From Planktomarina sp. (GTDB taxonomy: Bacteria; Pseudomonadota; Alphaproteobacteria; Rhodobacterales; Rhodobacteraceae), in contig JAHDCP010000023.1 of NCBI GenBank assembly GCA_020629775.1, positions 1 to 33,982 on the forward strand: 33,982 bases of DNA, in the 5' to 3' direction. The notes under the pieces are model-generated. The model made no database searches, had not been told where the DNA came from, and saw only the letters and a list, made by a program, of their open reading frames with translations. Position 1 is the stretch's first letter, and every line of letters begins with the position of its first letter. A program made the position numbers and the translations under genes. This document shows positions 1 through 8,126 of this stretch, one piece after another.

Positions 1-432
1 GAAGGTGCGATGGATCTGGCAACGCGCGTGGCAGAAATCGCCGACAGCGACGTGTCCAAGTTCGAGACTTTGTATGCAGACGACATGCCATTGGCTGAAA
101 AGATCCAAACCATCTGCAAGAAAATCTATCGCGCAGACGAAGCGGTTATGGACAAAAAGATCCTGGATCAGCTGAAGATTTGGGAAGACCAAGGTTACGG
201 CGATCTGCCTGTATGTATGGCCAAAACCCAGTACAGCTTCTCCACCGATCCGACATTGCGCGGTGCCCCCACAGGCCACAGCGTGCCAGTGCGTGAAGTG
301 CGCCTGTCTGCGGGTGCCGGTTTTGTTGTGGCCGTCTGCGGCGAGATCATGACCATGCCGGGTCTGCCGCGCAAACCAGCGGCAGAAAGCATCATGCTGA
401 ACGCCGACGGTGAAATCGAAGGTCTGTTCTAA
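1..432 (+). CDS. fhs: Formate--tetrahydrofolate ligase, C-terminal part (5' end outside window)
   Basis: The reading frame is open from the first base of the window and ends with TAA at 430-432, so only the last 143 residues are seen. The fragment has the typical C-terminal Fhs features: a KIYxAD segment, the stretch [14 protein letters not shown], and a tail with [13 protein letters not shown] followed by a GEIEGLF terminus. The enzyme makes 10-formyl-THF from formate, THF and ATP in the cytoplasm. Two FolD-type genes follow on the same strand, so the block can interconvert formate and methylene-THF. The ATG at 10 is internal and not the start. Family assignment is secure; the N-terminal catalytic part, including the P-loop, cannot be inspected. 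Confidence 0.95.
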   Translation, partial: EGAMDLATRVAEIADSDVSKFETLYADDMPLAEKIQTICKKIYRADEAVMDKKILDQLKIWEDQGYGDLPVCMAKTQYSFSTDPTLRGAPTGHSVPVREVRLSAGAGFVVAVCGEIMTMPGLPRKPAAESIMLNADGEIEGLF

Positions 433-477
433 GACCAGGCGCGTGCTGCGGGCCACCTGGGGCCCTTGGCGCGCGTC

Positions 478-515
478 GCCGCTTTGGCGGCTTCTGCCTC
501 CGGCGGGAGTATTTT
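478..515 (+). terminator. Tandem hairpins with T run after fhs
   Basis: Directly downstream of fhs are two small stems in a row. GCCGC/GCGGC (478-482 with 487-491) has a TTTG loop. CTCC/GGAG (498-501 with 506-509) is followed by TATTTT. The CCTCCGGCGGGAG-TATTT arrangement resembles an intergenic sequence I remember as common in Rhodobacteraceae. Both stems are short, so this may be a weak terminator or an intercistronic element, and folD may still be read from the fhs promoter. Confidence 0.45.
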
Positions 516-559
516 GAACAAAAGAAGGTCGGACCGATGTCCGTTTGGGGAGATGAACT

Positions 560-1459
560 ATGACCGCAACAGTGATCGACGGAAAAGAATTTGCCGCCCG
601 TGTGCGCGCCCAAGTGGCCGACCATGTGGCAAAGTTGAAAGCGGATCATGGCATTACCGCCGGGTTGGCTGTGATTTTGGTGGGGGAAGACCCCGCCAGT
701 GAAGTATATGTGGCCGCCAAGCATCGCCAGACAGTGGAAGTGGGCATGGCGTCGTTTGAACACCGCATGCCCGCAGATGTGTCCGAGGAAGATCTGTTTG
801 CGTTGATCGATCAGCTGAACGCGGATCCAACGGTCCACGGTATTTTGTGTCAGTTCCCCGTGCCCAAGCATTTGAACGAACGCCGCGTTGTAGCACGGAT
901 TGATCCCGCCAAGGACGTGGACGGTTTGTCGGTTGTGAATGCTGGCTTGCTGGCGTCGGGTGAAAAGGGCTTGGTGTCATGTACGCCGCTTGGGTGTTTA
1001 ATGCTGCTGCGCGATCAGTTGGGCAATATGTCCGGCAAAGAAGCGGTTGTGATTGGACGGTCGAACTTGTTCGGCAAACCCATGGCGCAATTGCTGCTGC
1101 AAGAAAGTTGCACGGTCACAATCGCCCATTCGCGCACCAAAAACTTAGAAGAGGTCTGCCGTCGGGCAGATATTTTGGTGGCCGCTGTGGGGCGCGCTGA
1201 AATGGTGCAAGGGGATTGGGTGAAGCCCGGGGCCACAGTGATTGATGTGGGCATCACCCGCATTCCGCACCCAGACAAGCCGGGCAAAACCAAATTGTTG
1301 GGGGATGTGCACTATGCATCCGCTGCAGAAGTGGCCAACGCCATCACACCTGTCCCAGGCGGCGTGGGGCCCATGACCATTGCGTGCTTGCTGGCAAATA
1401 CCCTGACGGCCACGTGTCGCGCCCACGGCTTGGAAGAGCCCGAAGGCCTGACGGCCTGA
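560..1459 (+). CDS. folD: Bifunctional methylene-THF dehydrogenase / methenyl-THF cyclohydrolase FolD
   Basis: This 299-residue protein has the usual FolD length and order. The N-terminal folate-binding domain contains Y50 and the catalytic lysine K54 in YVAAK, then Q98 in the GILCQFPVP segment, and the KDVDG motif with D121. It is followed by a Rossmann NADP domain ([12 protein letters not shown]) and the C-terminal [10 protein letters not shown] signature. All residues known to matter in the human and E. coli enzymes are present, so both activities are expected. The ATG at 560 follows a purine-rich GGGGAGATGAACT stretch. It lies between fhs and a second folD-like gene, which starts four bases after its stop; this suggests one transcript for C1-unit oxidation or supply. 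Confidence 0.96.
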   Translation: MTATVIDGKEFAARVRAQVADHVAKLKADHGITAGLAVILVGEDPASEVYVAAKHRQTVEVGMASFEHRMPADVSEEDLFALIDQLNADPTVHGILCQFPVPKHLNERRVVARIDPAKDVDGLSVVNAGLLASGEKGLVSCTPLGCLMLLRDQLGNMSGKEAVVIGRSNLFGKPMAQLLLQESCTVTIAHSRTKNLEEVCRRADILVAAVGRAEMVQGDWVKPGATVIDVGITRIPHPDKPGKTKLLGDVHYASAAEVANAITPVPGGVGPMTIACLLANTLTATCRAHGLEEPEGLTA

Positions 1460-1463
1460 TCCG

Positions 1464-2321
1464 ATGACCGATCACAGACTGTTGAAGGGCGGGCCTGTCC
1501 GGGCCTCCATCCTTGAAGATGTGGCTGCATATATTGTGGACCAAAAGCCAACGGGGCGGTTGGTGTCCATCATGATCGGCGACACGCCGGAAGTGGCGGT
1601 TTATATCCGCAACCAAGCCAAAGCCGCCGCCAGGGTTGGGTTGGGATTTGAAGAACAAACCTGGCCTGCTGATCTGACCCAAGATCAGTGCAAGGCGCGC
1701 ATTCAAGTGATGAACGATGACCCAACGGTTTTGGGCATCATTTTGCAGCGCCCGGTCCCGGACCACATCAACGTGCGGTCCTTACAATCGGCCATTCACC
1801 CCCTCAAAGACGTGGAAGGTATGAACCCCGCCTCCATTGGCAACATCGTATACAATGACGTGGCCCTTGCCCCGTGCACGGCATCTGCTGCGGTGGAGTT
1901 GATCCATGCCACTGGCTTGACAATGGAAGGGCTTGAGGTGGTGATCATCGGCCATTCGGAAATCGTGGGCAAACCGGTGGCCATGATGTTGATGGCCGAA
2001 GGGGCCACAGTCACAGTGTGCCACCATATGACCCGGTCCGTGGCCATGCATTCGCGGCGTGCGGATGTGGTGGTGGTGGCCGTGGGCAAAGCCCATTTGA
2101 TTGGACCAGATATGGTCAAACCTGGAGCGGCTGTAATCGACATTGGGATCAACCAAACTGACGATGGTATCGTGGGGGATGTGGACACGGACGCCGTTTT
2201 AGATGTCGCGGGCTGGGTGACCCCTGTGCCCGGTGGTGTTGGCCCCGTGACAGTGGCCATATTGCTCCGGAACGCCATCACGGCCCATCAGCGCCAATTG
2301 CAGGCGGGTTGGTTGGCATAG
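1464..2321 (+). CDS. FolD-family paralogue with altered active site
   Basis: The 285-residue protein aligns over its whole length with FolD: YIRNQAKAA matches the YVxxKxK region, GIILQRPVP matches the Q-containing segment, VVIIGHSEIVGKPVA is the Rossmann loop, and [13 protein letters not shown] is the C-terminal signature. The catalytic lysine position is Q51, and the conserved second Asp of KDVDG is E118 (KDVEG); Y47 and Q95 remain. In the human enzyme the equivalent lysine is essential for cyclohydrolase activity, so this copy is probably not a normal bifunctional FolD. It might be a dehydrogenase-only form, act on a different folate, or partner FolD. It starts four bases after folD, implying co-translation. 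Family is sure; function is inferred. Confidence 0.9.
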   Translation: MTDHRLLKGGPVRASILEDVAAYIVDQKPTGRLVSIMIGDTPEVAVYIRNQAKAAARVGLGFEEQTWPADLTQDQCKARIQVMNDDPTVLGIILQRPVPDHINVRSLQSAIHPLKDVEGMNPASIGNIVYNDVALAPCTASAAVELIHATGLTMEGLEVVIIGHSEIVGKPVAMMLMAEGATVTVCHHMTRSVAMHSRRADVVVVAVGKAHLIGPDMVKPGAAVIDIGINQTDDGIVGDVDTDAVLDVAGWVTPVPGGVGPVTVAILLRNAITAHQRQLQAGWLA

Positions 2322-2349
2322 AAGTGTTTCTTTGGGCTGGGGGCGTGCT

Positions 2350-4800
2350 ATGTGCCCGGTCATGGATTTGCCCGCACATATTGAAGATTGGTTCACCGCC
2401 AAGGGTTGGGCCATCCATCCCCACCAGCGCGACATGCTGGACCGTGCAAGCGATGCTGCCACGCTGTTGATTGCCCCCACAGGCGGCGGCAAAACCATGG
2501 CGGGGTTTCTGCCCACTTTGGCCGAATTGGCAACGACCCAGCGCGATGGTCTGCACACCCTGTACGTTTCCCCGCTGAAGGCACTGGCCACTGATATCAA
2601 ACGCAATTTGCGCAAGCCTGTTGAAGAAATGGGGCTCGATATCCGCATTGAAGACCGCACCGGCGACACGACGGCCACAGTGAAACGACGCCAAAGGGTG
2701 GACCCACCGCACATTTTGCTGACCACGCCAGAAAGCCTGGCGCTTTTGACTTCTTATGAAGATGCGCCGCGCATGTTCAGAGGGGTCCAGCGGATCATCA
2801 TCGACGAAATCCATGCGTTGTCGGAAAGCAAGCGCGGGGATCAGTTGATGCTAGCTTTAGCGGCGATCCAGGCCATGTGCCCTGACTTACGCCGTGTGGG
2901 ATTGTCTGCAACTGTGGAAGATCCTGGCGCCATTGCGCAGTTCTTGGCGCGTCACCCAGATCCTTGCAATATCTTACAAGCGGACCCGGGGCCCGACCCT
3001 GACATTCAGATGTTGCACACAGAGGAAGCGCCGCCTTGGTCAGGGGGAGGGGCAAAATATGCGATCCCGGCGGTGTTGGACGCAGTGAAAAAGCACAAAA
3101 CCACGCTGATCTTTCACAACACGCGTGCGCAAGCGGAGTTGTTTTTTCATAACCTGTGGCTGGCCAATGACGAAAGTTTGCCCATTGGGATTCACCACGG
3201 ATCCTTGTCCAAAGAACAGCGCACCCGCGTGGAAGGGGCCATGGTGGATGGCAGTCTGCGGGCAATTGTGTGCACGGGTTCCCTGGATTTGGGCATTGAC
3301 TGGGGGGATGTGGACCTGGTGATCCAAATCGGTGCGCCTAAGAATGTGAAGCGCCTGGTGCAGCGGATCGGGCGGGCCAACCACAGATATAATGCCCCGT
3401 CCAAGGCATTGTTGGTGCCCGCCAACCGGTTTGAAGTGGTGGAATGCATTGCTGCGTTGGAGGCGGTGAAGGCCCATGATTTGGACGGTGATGGCCGGGG
3501 CCGGGGCCCGCGCGATGTATTGTGCCAGCACATTTTGATCGCGGCCTGCGCAGGTCCGTTTGACGCAGATGCGTTGTATGCGCAATTTACCACGGCCGGC
3601 GCATTCGCGGATTTGACCCGGCCCGAATTTGACGACTGTTTGGAATTTTGCGCCACTGGTGGATATGCCCTGCGCGCCTATGACAAATGGCAGCGCCTGT
3701 TGCAGCGCCCCGACGGGCAGTGGCAGCTGCGCGATCCCCGTGCGGCGCAACGCATTCGCATGAACATCGGCACGATCCAAGACACTGACACGCTTAAAGT
3801 GCGCCTAAAGAACCGGGGCGGGGGCAAACCCTTGGGCGAGATCGAAGAAGGCTTTGCCGCCACCCTGACCCAAGGGGATACGTTTTTGATTGGGGGCCAG
3901 ATCGTTCGGTACGAAGGTTTGCGTGAAATGACGGTGCAAGTGACGCGCCGTGCCGACAAAAAGCCAAAGATCGCCACGTTTATGGGAACGAAATTCGCCA
4001 CATCCACTCAGTTATCTGCGCGGATTTTACGGATGTTTCGTCAAGACGACTGGCCCGAACTGCCGCCCCACACCCGGCAATGGTTGGCACTGCAGCGCAA
4101 GGTTTCCGAACTGCCGTGTGAAAACAGACTGCTGATTGAAAGTTTTCCCCATGATGGCCGGGCACAGACAGTGGTGTATGGGTTTGCTGGGCGCAATGCG
4201 ATGCAGACCTTGGGCTTGTTGTTGTCCAAGGGCATGGAAGAGCAGGGGTTGGGGCCCATAGGCTTTGTGGCCACCGATTACGCCACGCTGATCTGGTCTT
4301 TGGATCCATTGACCGACGCCGCATCGCTGTTCACCTCAGAGGCCATGCAAAATGGGTTGGACTCGTGGCTGGCGGGCAATGCGGTGATGAAGCGCACGTT
4401 CAAGGCCAGCGCTGTGATATCGGGGTTGATTGAACGCAATCTGCCTTCCAACCGCAAAACGGGGCGGCAGGCGACGTTCAGTTCAGATATCTTGTATGAC
4501 ACGCTACACAAATACGATCCTGATCACGTACTGATGCAAATCACCCGCGAGGAAGCGCTGCGCGGCCTGGTGGATTTTGGGCGGATCGAAGACATGTTGG
4601 CCCGCGTTGGCGACCGGATCGATCTGCGGGTGTTGGACCGGGTTACCCCTTTGGCGGCCCCGCTGTTTTTGGAACCAGGCCGGGTGCCTGTCAAAGGGTT
4701 GGCGGAAGAACGGTTGTTGCAAGAAGAAACCGAACGTCTGATGTCCACATCGGGGCTGGACACAGTGGAAACCAAGAAATCTTGGCGGGTTCCGTTTTAA
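2350..4800 (+). CDS. Ligase-associated DNA damage response DEXH-box helicase (Lhr-like)
   Basis: This is an SF2 helicase of about 816 residues. Walker A is APTGGGKT and the DEIH box is IIIDEIHALSESKRGDQ. Motif III is GLSATVED, followed by a helicase-C domain with LDLGIDWG and QRIGRANHRYN, then a long Lhr-type C-terminal region. The length and the LPAHIEDWFTAKGW start match the bacterial helicases that occur with an ATP-dependent DNA ligase, a beta-CASP-type exonuclease and a phosphoesterase. The phosphoesterase gene follows immediately. ATG 2350 is preferred because GGGGG lies 6 bases upstream; ATG 2362 is a reasonable alternative, and TTG 2332 is less likely. It presumably unwinds damaged DNA for end processing and ligation. 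Confidence 0.92.
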   Translation: MCPVMDLPAHIEDWFTAKGWAIHPHQRDMLDRASDAATLLIAPTGGGKTMAGFLPTLAELATTQRDGLHTLYVSPLKALATDIKRNLRKPVEEMGLDIRIEDRTGDTTATVKRRQRVDPPHILLTTPESLALLTSYEDAPRMFRGVQRIIIDEIHALSESKRGDQLMLALAAIQAMCPDLRRVGLSATVEDPGAIAQFLARHPDPCNILQADPGPDPDIQMLHTEEAPPWSGGGAKYAIPAVLDAVKKHKTTLIFHNTRAQAELFFHNLWLANDESLPIGIHHGSLSKEQRTRVEGAMVDGSLRAIVCTGSLDLGIDWGDVDLVIQIGAPKNVKRLVQRIGRANHRYNAPSKALLVPANRFEVVECIAALEAVKAHDLDGDGRGRGPRDVLCQHILIAACAGPFDADALYAQFTTAGAFADLTRPEFDDCLEFCATGGYALRAYDKWQRLLQRPDGQWQLRDPRAAQRIRMNIGTIQDTDTLKVRLKNRGGGKPLGEIEEGFAATLTQGDTFLIGGQIVRYEGLREMTVQVTRRADKKPKIATFMGTKFATSTQLSARILRMFRQDDWPELPPHTRQWLALQRKVSELPCENRLLIESFPHDGRAQTVVYGFAGRNAMQTLGLLLSKGMEEQGLGPIGFVATDYATLIWSLDPLTDAASLFTSEAMQNGLDSWLAGNAVMKRTFKASAVISGLIERNLPSNRKTGRQATFSSDILYDTLHKYDPDHVLMQITREEALRGLVDFGRIEDMLARVGDRIDLRVLDRVTPLAAPLFLEPGRVPVKGLAEERLLQEETERLMSTSGLDTVETKKSWRVPF

Positions 4801-4853
4801 GGTACAGCAACATGGGCTTGCCAAACGACAGGCCGATCTGACATGAACGAAGC

Positions 4854-5519
4854 ATGAACAATTCCTTGGAGTTCCCATTTTGCGGCAGCACGTTGACCGC
4901 CCGTGCCAGCGGTGCGCTGTGGTGGGCAGAAGCGCGTGTGCTGGTGGTCTCAGATTTGCATTTGGGGAAATCGGATCGTATCGCCCGGCGGACAGGCGCA
5001 ATGTTGCCGCCTTATGAAACGCGCGAAACGTTGGATGCTTTGGCAAGTGAAGTGGAATCTTTGAACCCCGCAACGGTCATTTGTTTGGGAGACAGTTTCG
5101 ATGATCTGGCTGCCGTCGATGCCCTGACGGACAGCGACGTTATGTTGATTACGCGCCTGCAATCAGGGCGGCGTTGGGTTTGGATCGAAGGCAACCATGA
5201 TCCTGGACCTGTGGAATTTGGCGGGGATCATTTGGCGGAATTATCTATCGGTCCACTGACCTTTCGCCACATTGCCACGGGCGAAGTGGCCGAAATATCG
5301 GGGCATTATCACCCCAAAGTGCGATTGTCTGTGCGCGGGCGCATCATCAGCCGGGCGGCCTTTTTGGTGGATGATACAAAACTGTTGGTGCCTGCCTTTG
5401 GCACGTATACTGGCGGGCTTTGCACGACGGATCCGGCATTATCGGGCTTGATGGGCCGGGGGGCACAGGCCATTCTGACGGGAAAGACCGTAACCCAACT
5501 GCCCATGCCCCGGGGATAA
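4854..5519 (+). CDS. pdeM: Ligase-associated metallophosphoesterase PdeM
   Basis: This 221-residue calcineurin-type phosphoesterase has all the metal-binding motifs in order: SDLHLG (D34, H36), CLGDSFDD (D80), GNHD (N114-D116) and GHYHP (H151, H153). The start FxFxGxxLTAxxSGALWWxxARxLVVSDLHLGK is characteristic of the PdeM family associated with the ligase/helicase DNA repair cluster. It lies 53 bases after the helicase on the same strand, and its stop is three bases before the thioesterase start. The ligase and exonuclease members of the set are not in this window. Nuclease or phosphodiesterase activity on DNA ends is inferred from family and context. Confidence 0.9.
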   Translation: MNNSLEFPFCGSTLTARASGALWWAEARVLVVSDLHLGKSDRIARRTGAMLPPYETRETLDALASEVESLNPATVICLGDSFDDLAAVDALTDSDVMLITRLQSGRRWVWIEGNHDPGPVEFGGDHLAELSIGPLTFRHIATGEVAEISGHYHPKVRLSVRGRIISRAAFLVDDTKLLVPAFGTYTGGLCTTDPALSGLMGRGAQAILTGKTVTQLPMPRG

Positions 5520-5522
5520 TTC

Positions 5523-5918
5523 ATGCAACGCATCTTTGACAGTTTCGCCCGCCAATCGATGATGACCACCTTGGGGGCGTCGCTGGCGGAAGTGGCATCA
5601 GGCCATGTGGTGATTGAAGCGCCAATATTGGAAACGTCGCAGCAACAGCACGGCTATGGCCATGCCGCGTTGACCTTTGCCATTGGGGACAGTGCCGCTG
5701 GATACGCATCCCTGACCATGATGGAAGAAGGCTTTGAAGTGCTGACTGCGGAGATGAAGGTCAACCTGCTGGCCCCAGCCGCCCAAGGCCCACTGCGTGC
5801 CGTTGGACGCGTGATTAAACCCGGGCGGCGGTTGATTGTGGCCCAAGCTGACGTGTTTGATGGCGACACCCAGATCGCTGTGCTGCAAGGCACTATGGTG
5901 CCGGTGAAAGTCTCATAA
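5523..5918 (+). CDS. PaaI-family hotdog thioesterase
   Basis: The 131-residue single hotdog-fold protein has the PaaI-type helix segment QQHGYGHAALTFAIGDSAAGYAS, followed by the strand region EVLTAEMKVNLLAPA and GRVIKPGRRLIVAQADVF. PaaI-type enzymes hydrolyse acyl- or aryl-CoA thioesters in the cytoplasm as homotetramers; the substrate here cannot be told. It starts three bases after pdeM, so it is probably co-transcribed, but no functional link to DNA repair is obvious. Its TAA (5916-5918) abuts the TGA of the convergent prepilin peptidase (5913-5915 on the complement); the two stops share the six bases TCATAA with no terminator between them. Confidence 0.88.
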   Translation: MQRIFDSFARQSMMTTLGASLAEVASGHVVIEAPILETSQQQHGYGHAALTFAIGDSAAGYASLTMMEEGFEVLTAEMKVNLLAPAAQGPLRAVGRVIKPGRRLIVAQADVFDGDTQIAVLQGTMVPVKVS

Positions 5919-6335
5919 AAACTGCGTCGTCAAAACGGCCAAGATCAGCGGAATGCCAAAGGGCAGGGGACGCGTGTCTTGGGCCAGGCGCAACCCAACA
6001 AGCGCCAGCCCACTGAAAATCAACACCAAGACAAAGCCCATTCCCCAAAGCGGCGGGGCCACAAAGGGCACCAGAACGGTTGCCAGTTTTACATCGCCGC
6101 CGCCAACACGGTTCAATCGCCAAAGCACGTAAAGAAAAGACCCTGCCAAAAGGCCCGCTGCGAAGCGCGTGAAAATCTGTGAAACGGGCAGGAAACCGAT
6201 GGACAAAATGGCAAACAACAGGGCCGCAACGCCCACGCATATATTTGCAATGTCACGCCGAGAAATTTCACCCCATGCGATGCACAGGCCCACCGGGCCC
6301 AGGCCCAATACCGCCGCCACGGCGAAGCCAGTCAT
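5913..6335 (-). CDS. A24-family prepilin peptidase (CpaA/TadV-like) with altered first catalytic site
   Basis: A polytopic membrane protein of 140 residues from ATG 6335; a GTG at 6374 would add 13. It has about five hydrophobic segments and the A24 signature RVGGGDVKL (second catalytic Asp, D81), with a LPFGIP segment near the end as in CpaA/TadV peptidases. The first catalytic Asp normally sits six residues before the I of IPN. Here the aligned sequence is WGEISRRDIAN, placing Glu (E23) there. These enzymes cleave the leader from type IVb prepilins at the inner membrane. Next upstream on the strand is cpaE, then a small Flp-like pilin, so the substrate may be encoded two genes away. Start choice is uncertain because neither candidate has a strong ribosome site. 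Confidence 0.82.
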   Translation of the reverse strand: MTGFAVAAVLGLGPVGLCIAWGEISRRDIANICVGVAALLFAILSIGFLPVSQIFTRFAAGLLAGSFLYVLWRLNRVGGGDVKLATVLVPFVAPPLWGMGFVLVLIFSGLALVGLRLAQDTRPLPFGIPLILAVLTTQFL

Positions 6336-6443
6336 GCAAACAAGGTGCTGACAATGGACCAGCTGCTTTCCCACCAGCCGCTGTAAAATGCGGCCAGCTT
6401 GGGAACGAAGTAATCAGAAAAACTTCCGAAGTGCAGCATATGA

Positions 6444-7628
6444 CTATGCCGCCATCACCCGGCGATCCGCAATCATAGTGGCCATACGGTGAATTTCTTG
6501 ACCCAGCGCGTTAAAGGGTTCGACGGACGACATGGGTGCGAAAGATGCGCTTTCGCCCACGTGATCACCGCCATGGGGCAGGGTCATTTCCACCGGCATG
6601 CCTGCGGCAACGCTCAACCGGTCCAGTTCCTGCTGGGCGGTATGGCTTGCGCGGCTGTCCATGCGGTTGACGATGAATTGCAGCTTTTCCAACGGCAAAT
6701 CTTCGCCCAGACACGTTTGACGGAACCGATCGATCATCGCGGCGGATTTTTTGCCAGCAGTCACGGGACAAAACACCGTGTCGGCCCAATCAAAGGCAAC
6801 ATTGGTCCAGCCGGAAATGGCTTTTGGCATGTCCACCACAACGAAATCAAATTCTGTTTGGGCCAGGGCCAGCAGACGGGTCAAACCATGCGGGTTGATG
6901 CTGTCCAGCGGGATCACGTCCGCAGGGGACGTCAGGACTTTCATGTTGGGTCCAAATCTGGCCAAGCTGCCGTTCAGCCAATCAGGATCAATGATTTCTT
7001 GATCAAACAGCAAATCCAATGCGGCATCTGATGGGGGCAGGCCCAATTCCATGCCCACGGACCCAAACTGCACGTCCAGATCAATCAAACACACAGACCC
7101 TTGGTCCAAAGCTGCGATTTCGCGGGCCAAGTTGATCGCCAGCGTGGATGAGCCCGCGCCGCCAGCTATACCTTGGATGGCGAAAACCTCTCCTTTGGCG
7201 GCTTTTTGCACCAAGGATGCCCCTACATCAGGCGCCAAATCACCCAATGCAATGGCCAGATCACCCTCTTGCAGCGGGTATTCCACGTGGGGTGTCGCGC
7301 CGCATTGGGTTAGCTGGTAAATTTCCAAGTCTGTCAGATCTTCGGCCACCAACAATGTGGCCAGTCCGATCCGCCGGGCTTTGGCGATCACTTTTTCAAC
7401 GTTGATAAGGCCATCCCGATCATCTTCATCGACAGCCACCACCAGCAACGCCATGTTGCTTGCGGCTGTGTCGTCCAAGAAATCAGATGCTTCATTGAGG
7501 GTAAGTTCCCCCCAGTTTTCGCCAAGTTCTGCGTGCAAGTCTTCCACCAAAAGGGAAAACGCGCTTAGGTCACGGGCTGCAAGACACACTTGCAACGTCG
7601 GCCCCTCGGTGGTCAGTCGAGTGTCCAT
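6444..7628 (-). CDS. cpaE: Tad pilus assembly ATPase-like protein CpaE/TadZ
   Basis: The 394-residue protein has an N-terminal receiver-like domain (about 1-135) and a MinD/ParA-type ATPase domain starting near residue 148 with IQGIAGGAGSSTLAINLA. The Walker A loop lacks the usual lysines, as is common in CpaE/TadZ. CVCLIDLDVQFG-type strands follow (here SVCLIDLDVQFGSVG), with DFVVVDMPK further on. CpaE/TadZ proteins mark the pole and help place the Tad secretion machinery. ATG 7628 was chosen because AGGCAGGAT lies just upstream; the frame stays open further upstream but with non-protein-like sequence. It lies between a prepilin peptidase and a small pilin gene. The remaining tad genes (cpaB, cpaC, cpaF, tadB, tadC) are not in this window. 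Confidence 0.9.
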   Translation of the reverse strand: MDTRLTTEGPTLQVCLAARDLSAFSLLVEDLHAELGENWGELTLNEASDFLDDTAASNMALLVVAVDEDDRDGLINVEKVIAKARRIGLATLLVAEDLTDLEIYQLTQCGATPHVEYPLQEGDLAIALGDLAPDVGASLVQKAAKGEVFAIQGIAGGAGSSTLAINLAREIAALDQGSVCLIDLDVQFGSVGMELGLPPSDAALDLLFDQEIIDPDWLNGSLARFGPNMKVLTSPADVIPLDSINPHGLTRLLALAQTEFDFVVVDMPKAISGWTNVAFDWADTVFCPVTAGKKSAAMIDRFRQTCLGEDLPLEKLQFIVNRMDSRASHTAQQELDRLSVAAGMPVEMTLPHGGDHVGESASFAPMSSVEPFNALGQEIHRMATMIADRRVMAA

Positions 7629-7779
7629 GGATATATCCTGCCTGATAGCGGCCTTAACAGGGCTCTCCTTCCCTGCGTGGCCTTTTGCTTTGGGGCATCG
7701 TTGACACCACAAAAAGGCAAGAATGAGACGAAATTGGCTAAAATTGCAGATTCTTAGAAAAATCCGCAGCGGGGGTGCC

Positions 7780-7953
7780 TTACAGCGTATCCGCAGCACT
7801 GGCGGCGTTGGTTTCGCCGAAGTCGGGTCCGAAGAATTTGTCTGATACTGACGACAACACCACAATGGCCAACCCCACCACGGCAACAGACAGAACAAGC
7901 CAATCCAAGGTCACAGCACCTGAAGTGTCTTTCATCAATGATTTGCGCGCCAT
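7780..7953 (-). CDS. Small Flp-like type IVb pilin (57 aa)
   Basis: A short gene read from ATG 7953 to TAA 7780, with AGGA about 7 bases upstream of the start. The product begins MARKSLMKDTSG, followed by AVTLDWLVLSVAVVGLAIVV and a polar tail ending SAADTL. This is the layout of a type IVb prepilin: a short charged leader ending in Gly12, then a hydrophobic helix. Flp pilins normally have Glu-Tyr at +5/+6 after the cleaved Gly; here it is Asp17-Trp18. The downstream neighbours cpaE and the A24 peptidase support a pilin or pseudopilin role. It is shorter than the usual gene-calling cut-off of 60 codons and could easily be missed. Confidence 0.75.
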   Translation of the reverse strand: MARKSLMKDTSGAVTLDWLVLSVAVVGLAIVVLSSVSDKFFGPDFGETNAASAADTL

Positions 7954-8126
7954 GGTTTGGTCCTATTCGGTGTGATGGGGCTTTATCGTCATCCATTTTG
8001 GGCAGGAATGGGGCAAGGGCGGACAGTTTCTGGGACAAATCGGTGGCGGCTGCCTTGGAATGGCCTCTATGACCGTTCCATATTTCCGTGTTAGTAGGGC
8101 CGAAAAAGAAAAGTAGGATCGTGCAG

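Noticed and set aside
3040-3780. Minus-strand open frame of 246 codons inside the helicase
   Set aside because: It is antisense to well-conserved helicase motifs and is only a codon-bias artefact.
7629-7898. N-terminal extension of the cpaE frame
   Set aside because: The extra 90 residues are Cys/Trp/Pro-rich with no CpaE similarity and lack a ribosome site, whereas ATG 7628 has one.
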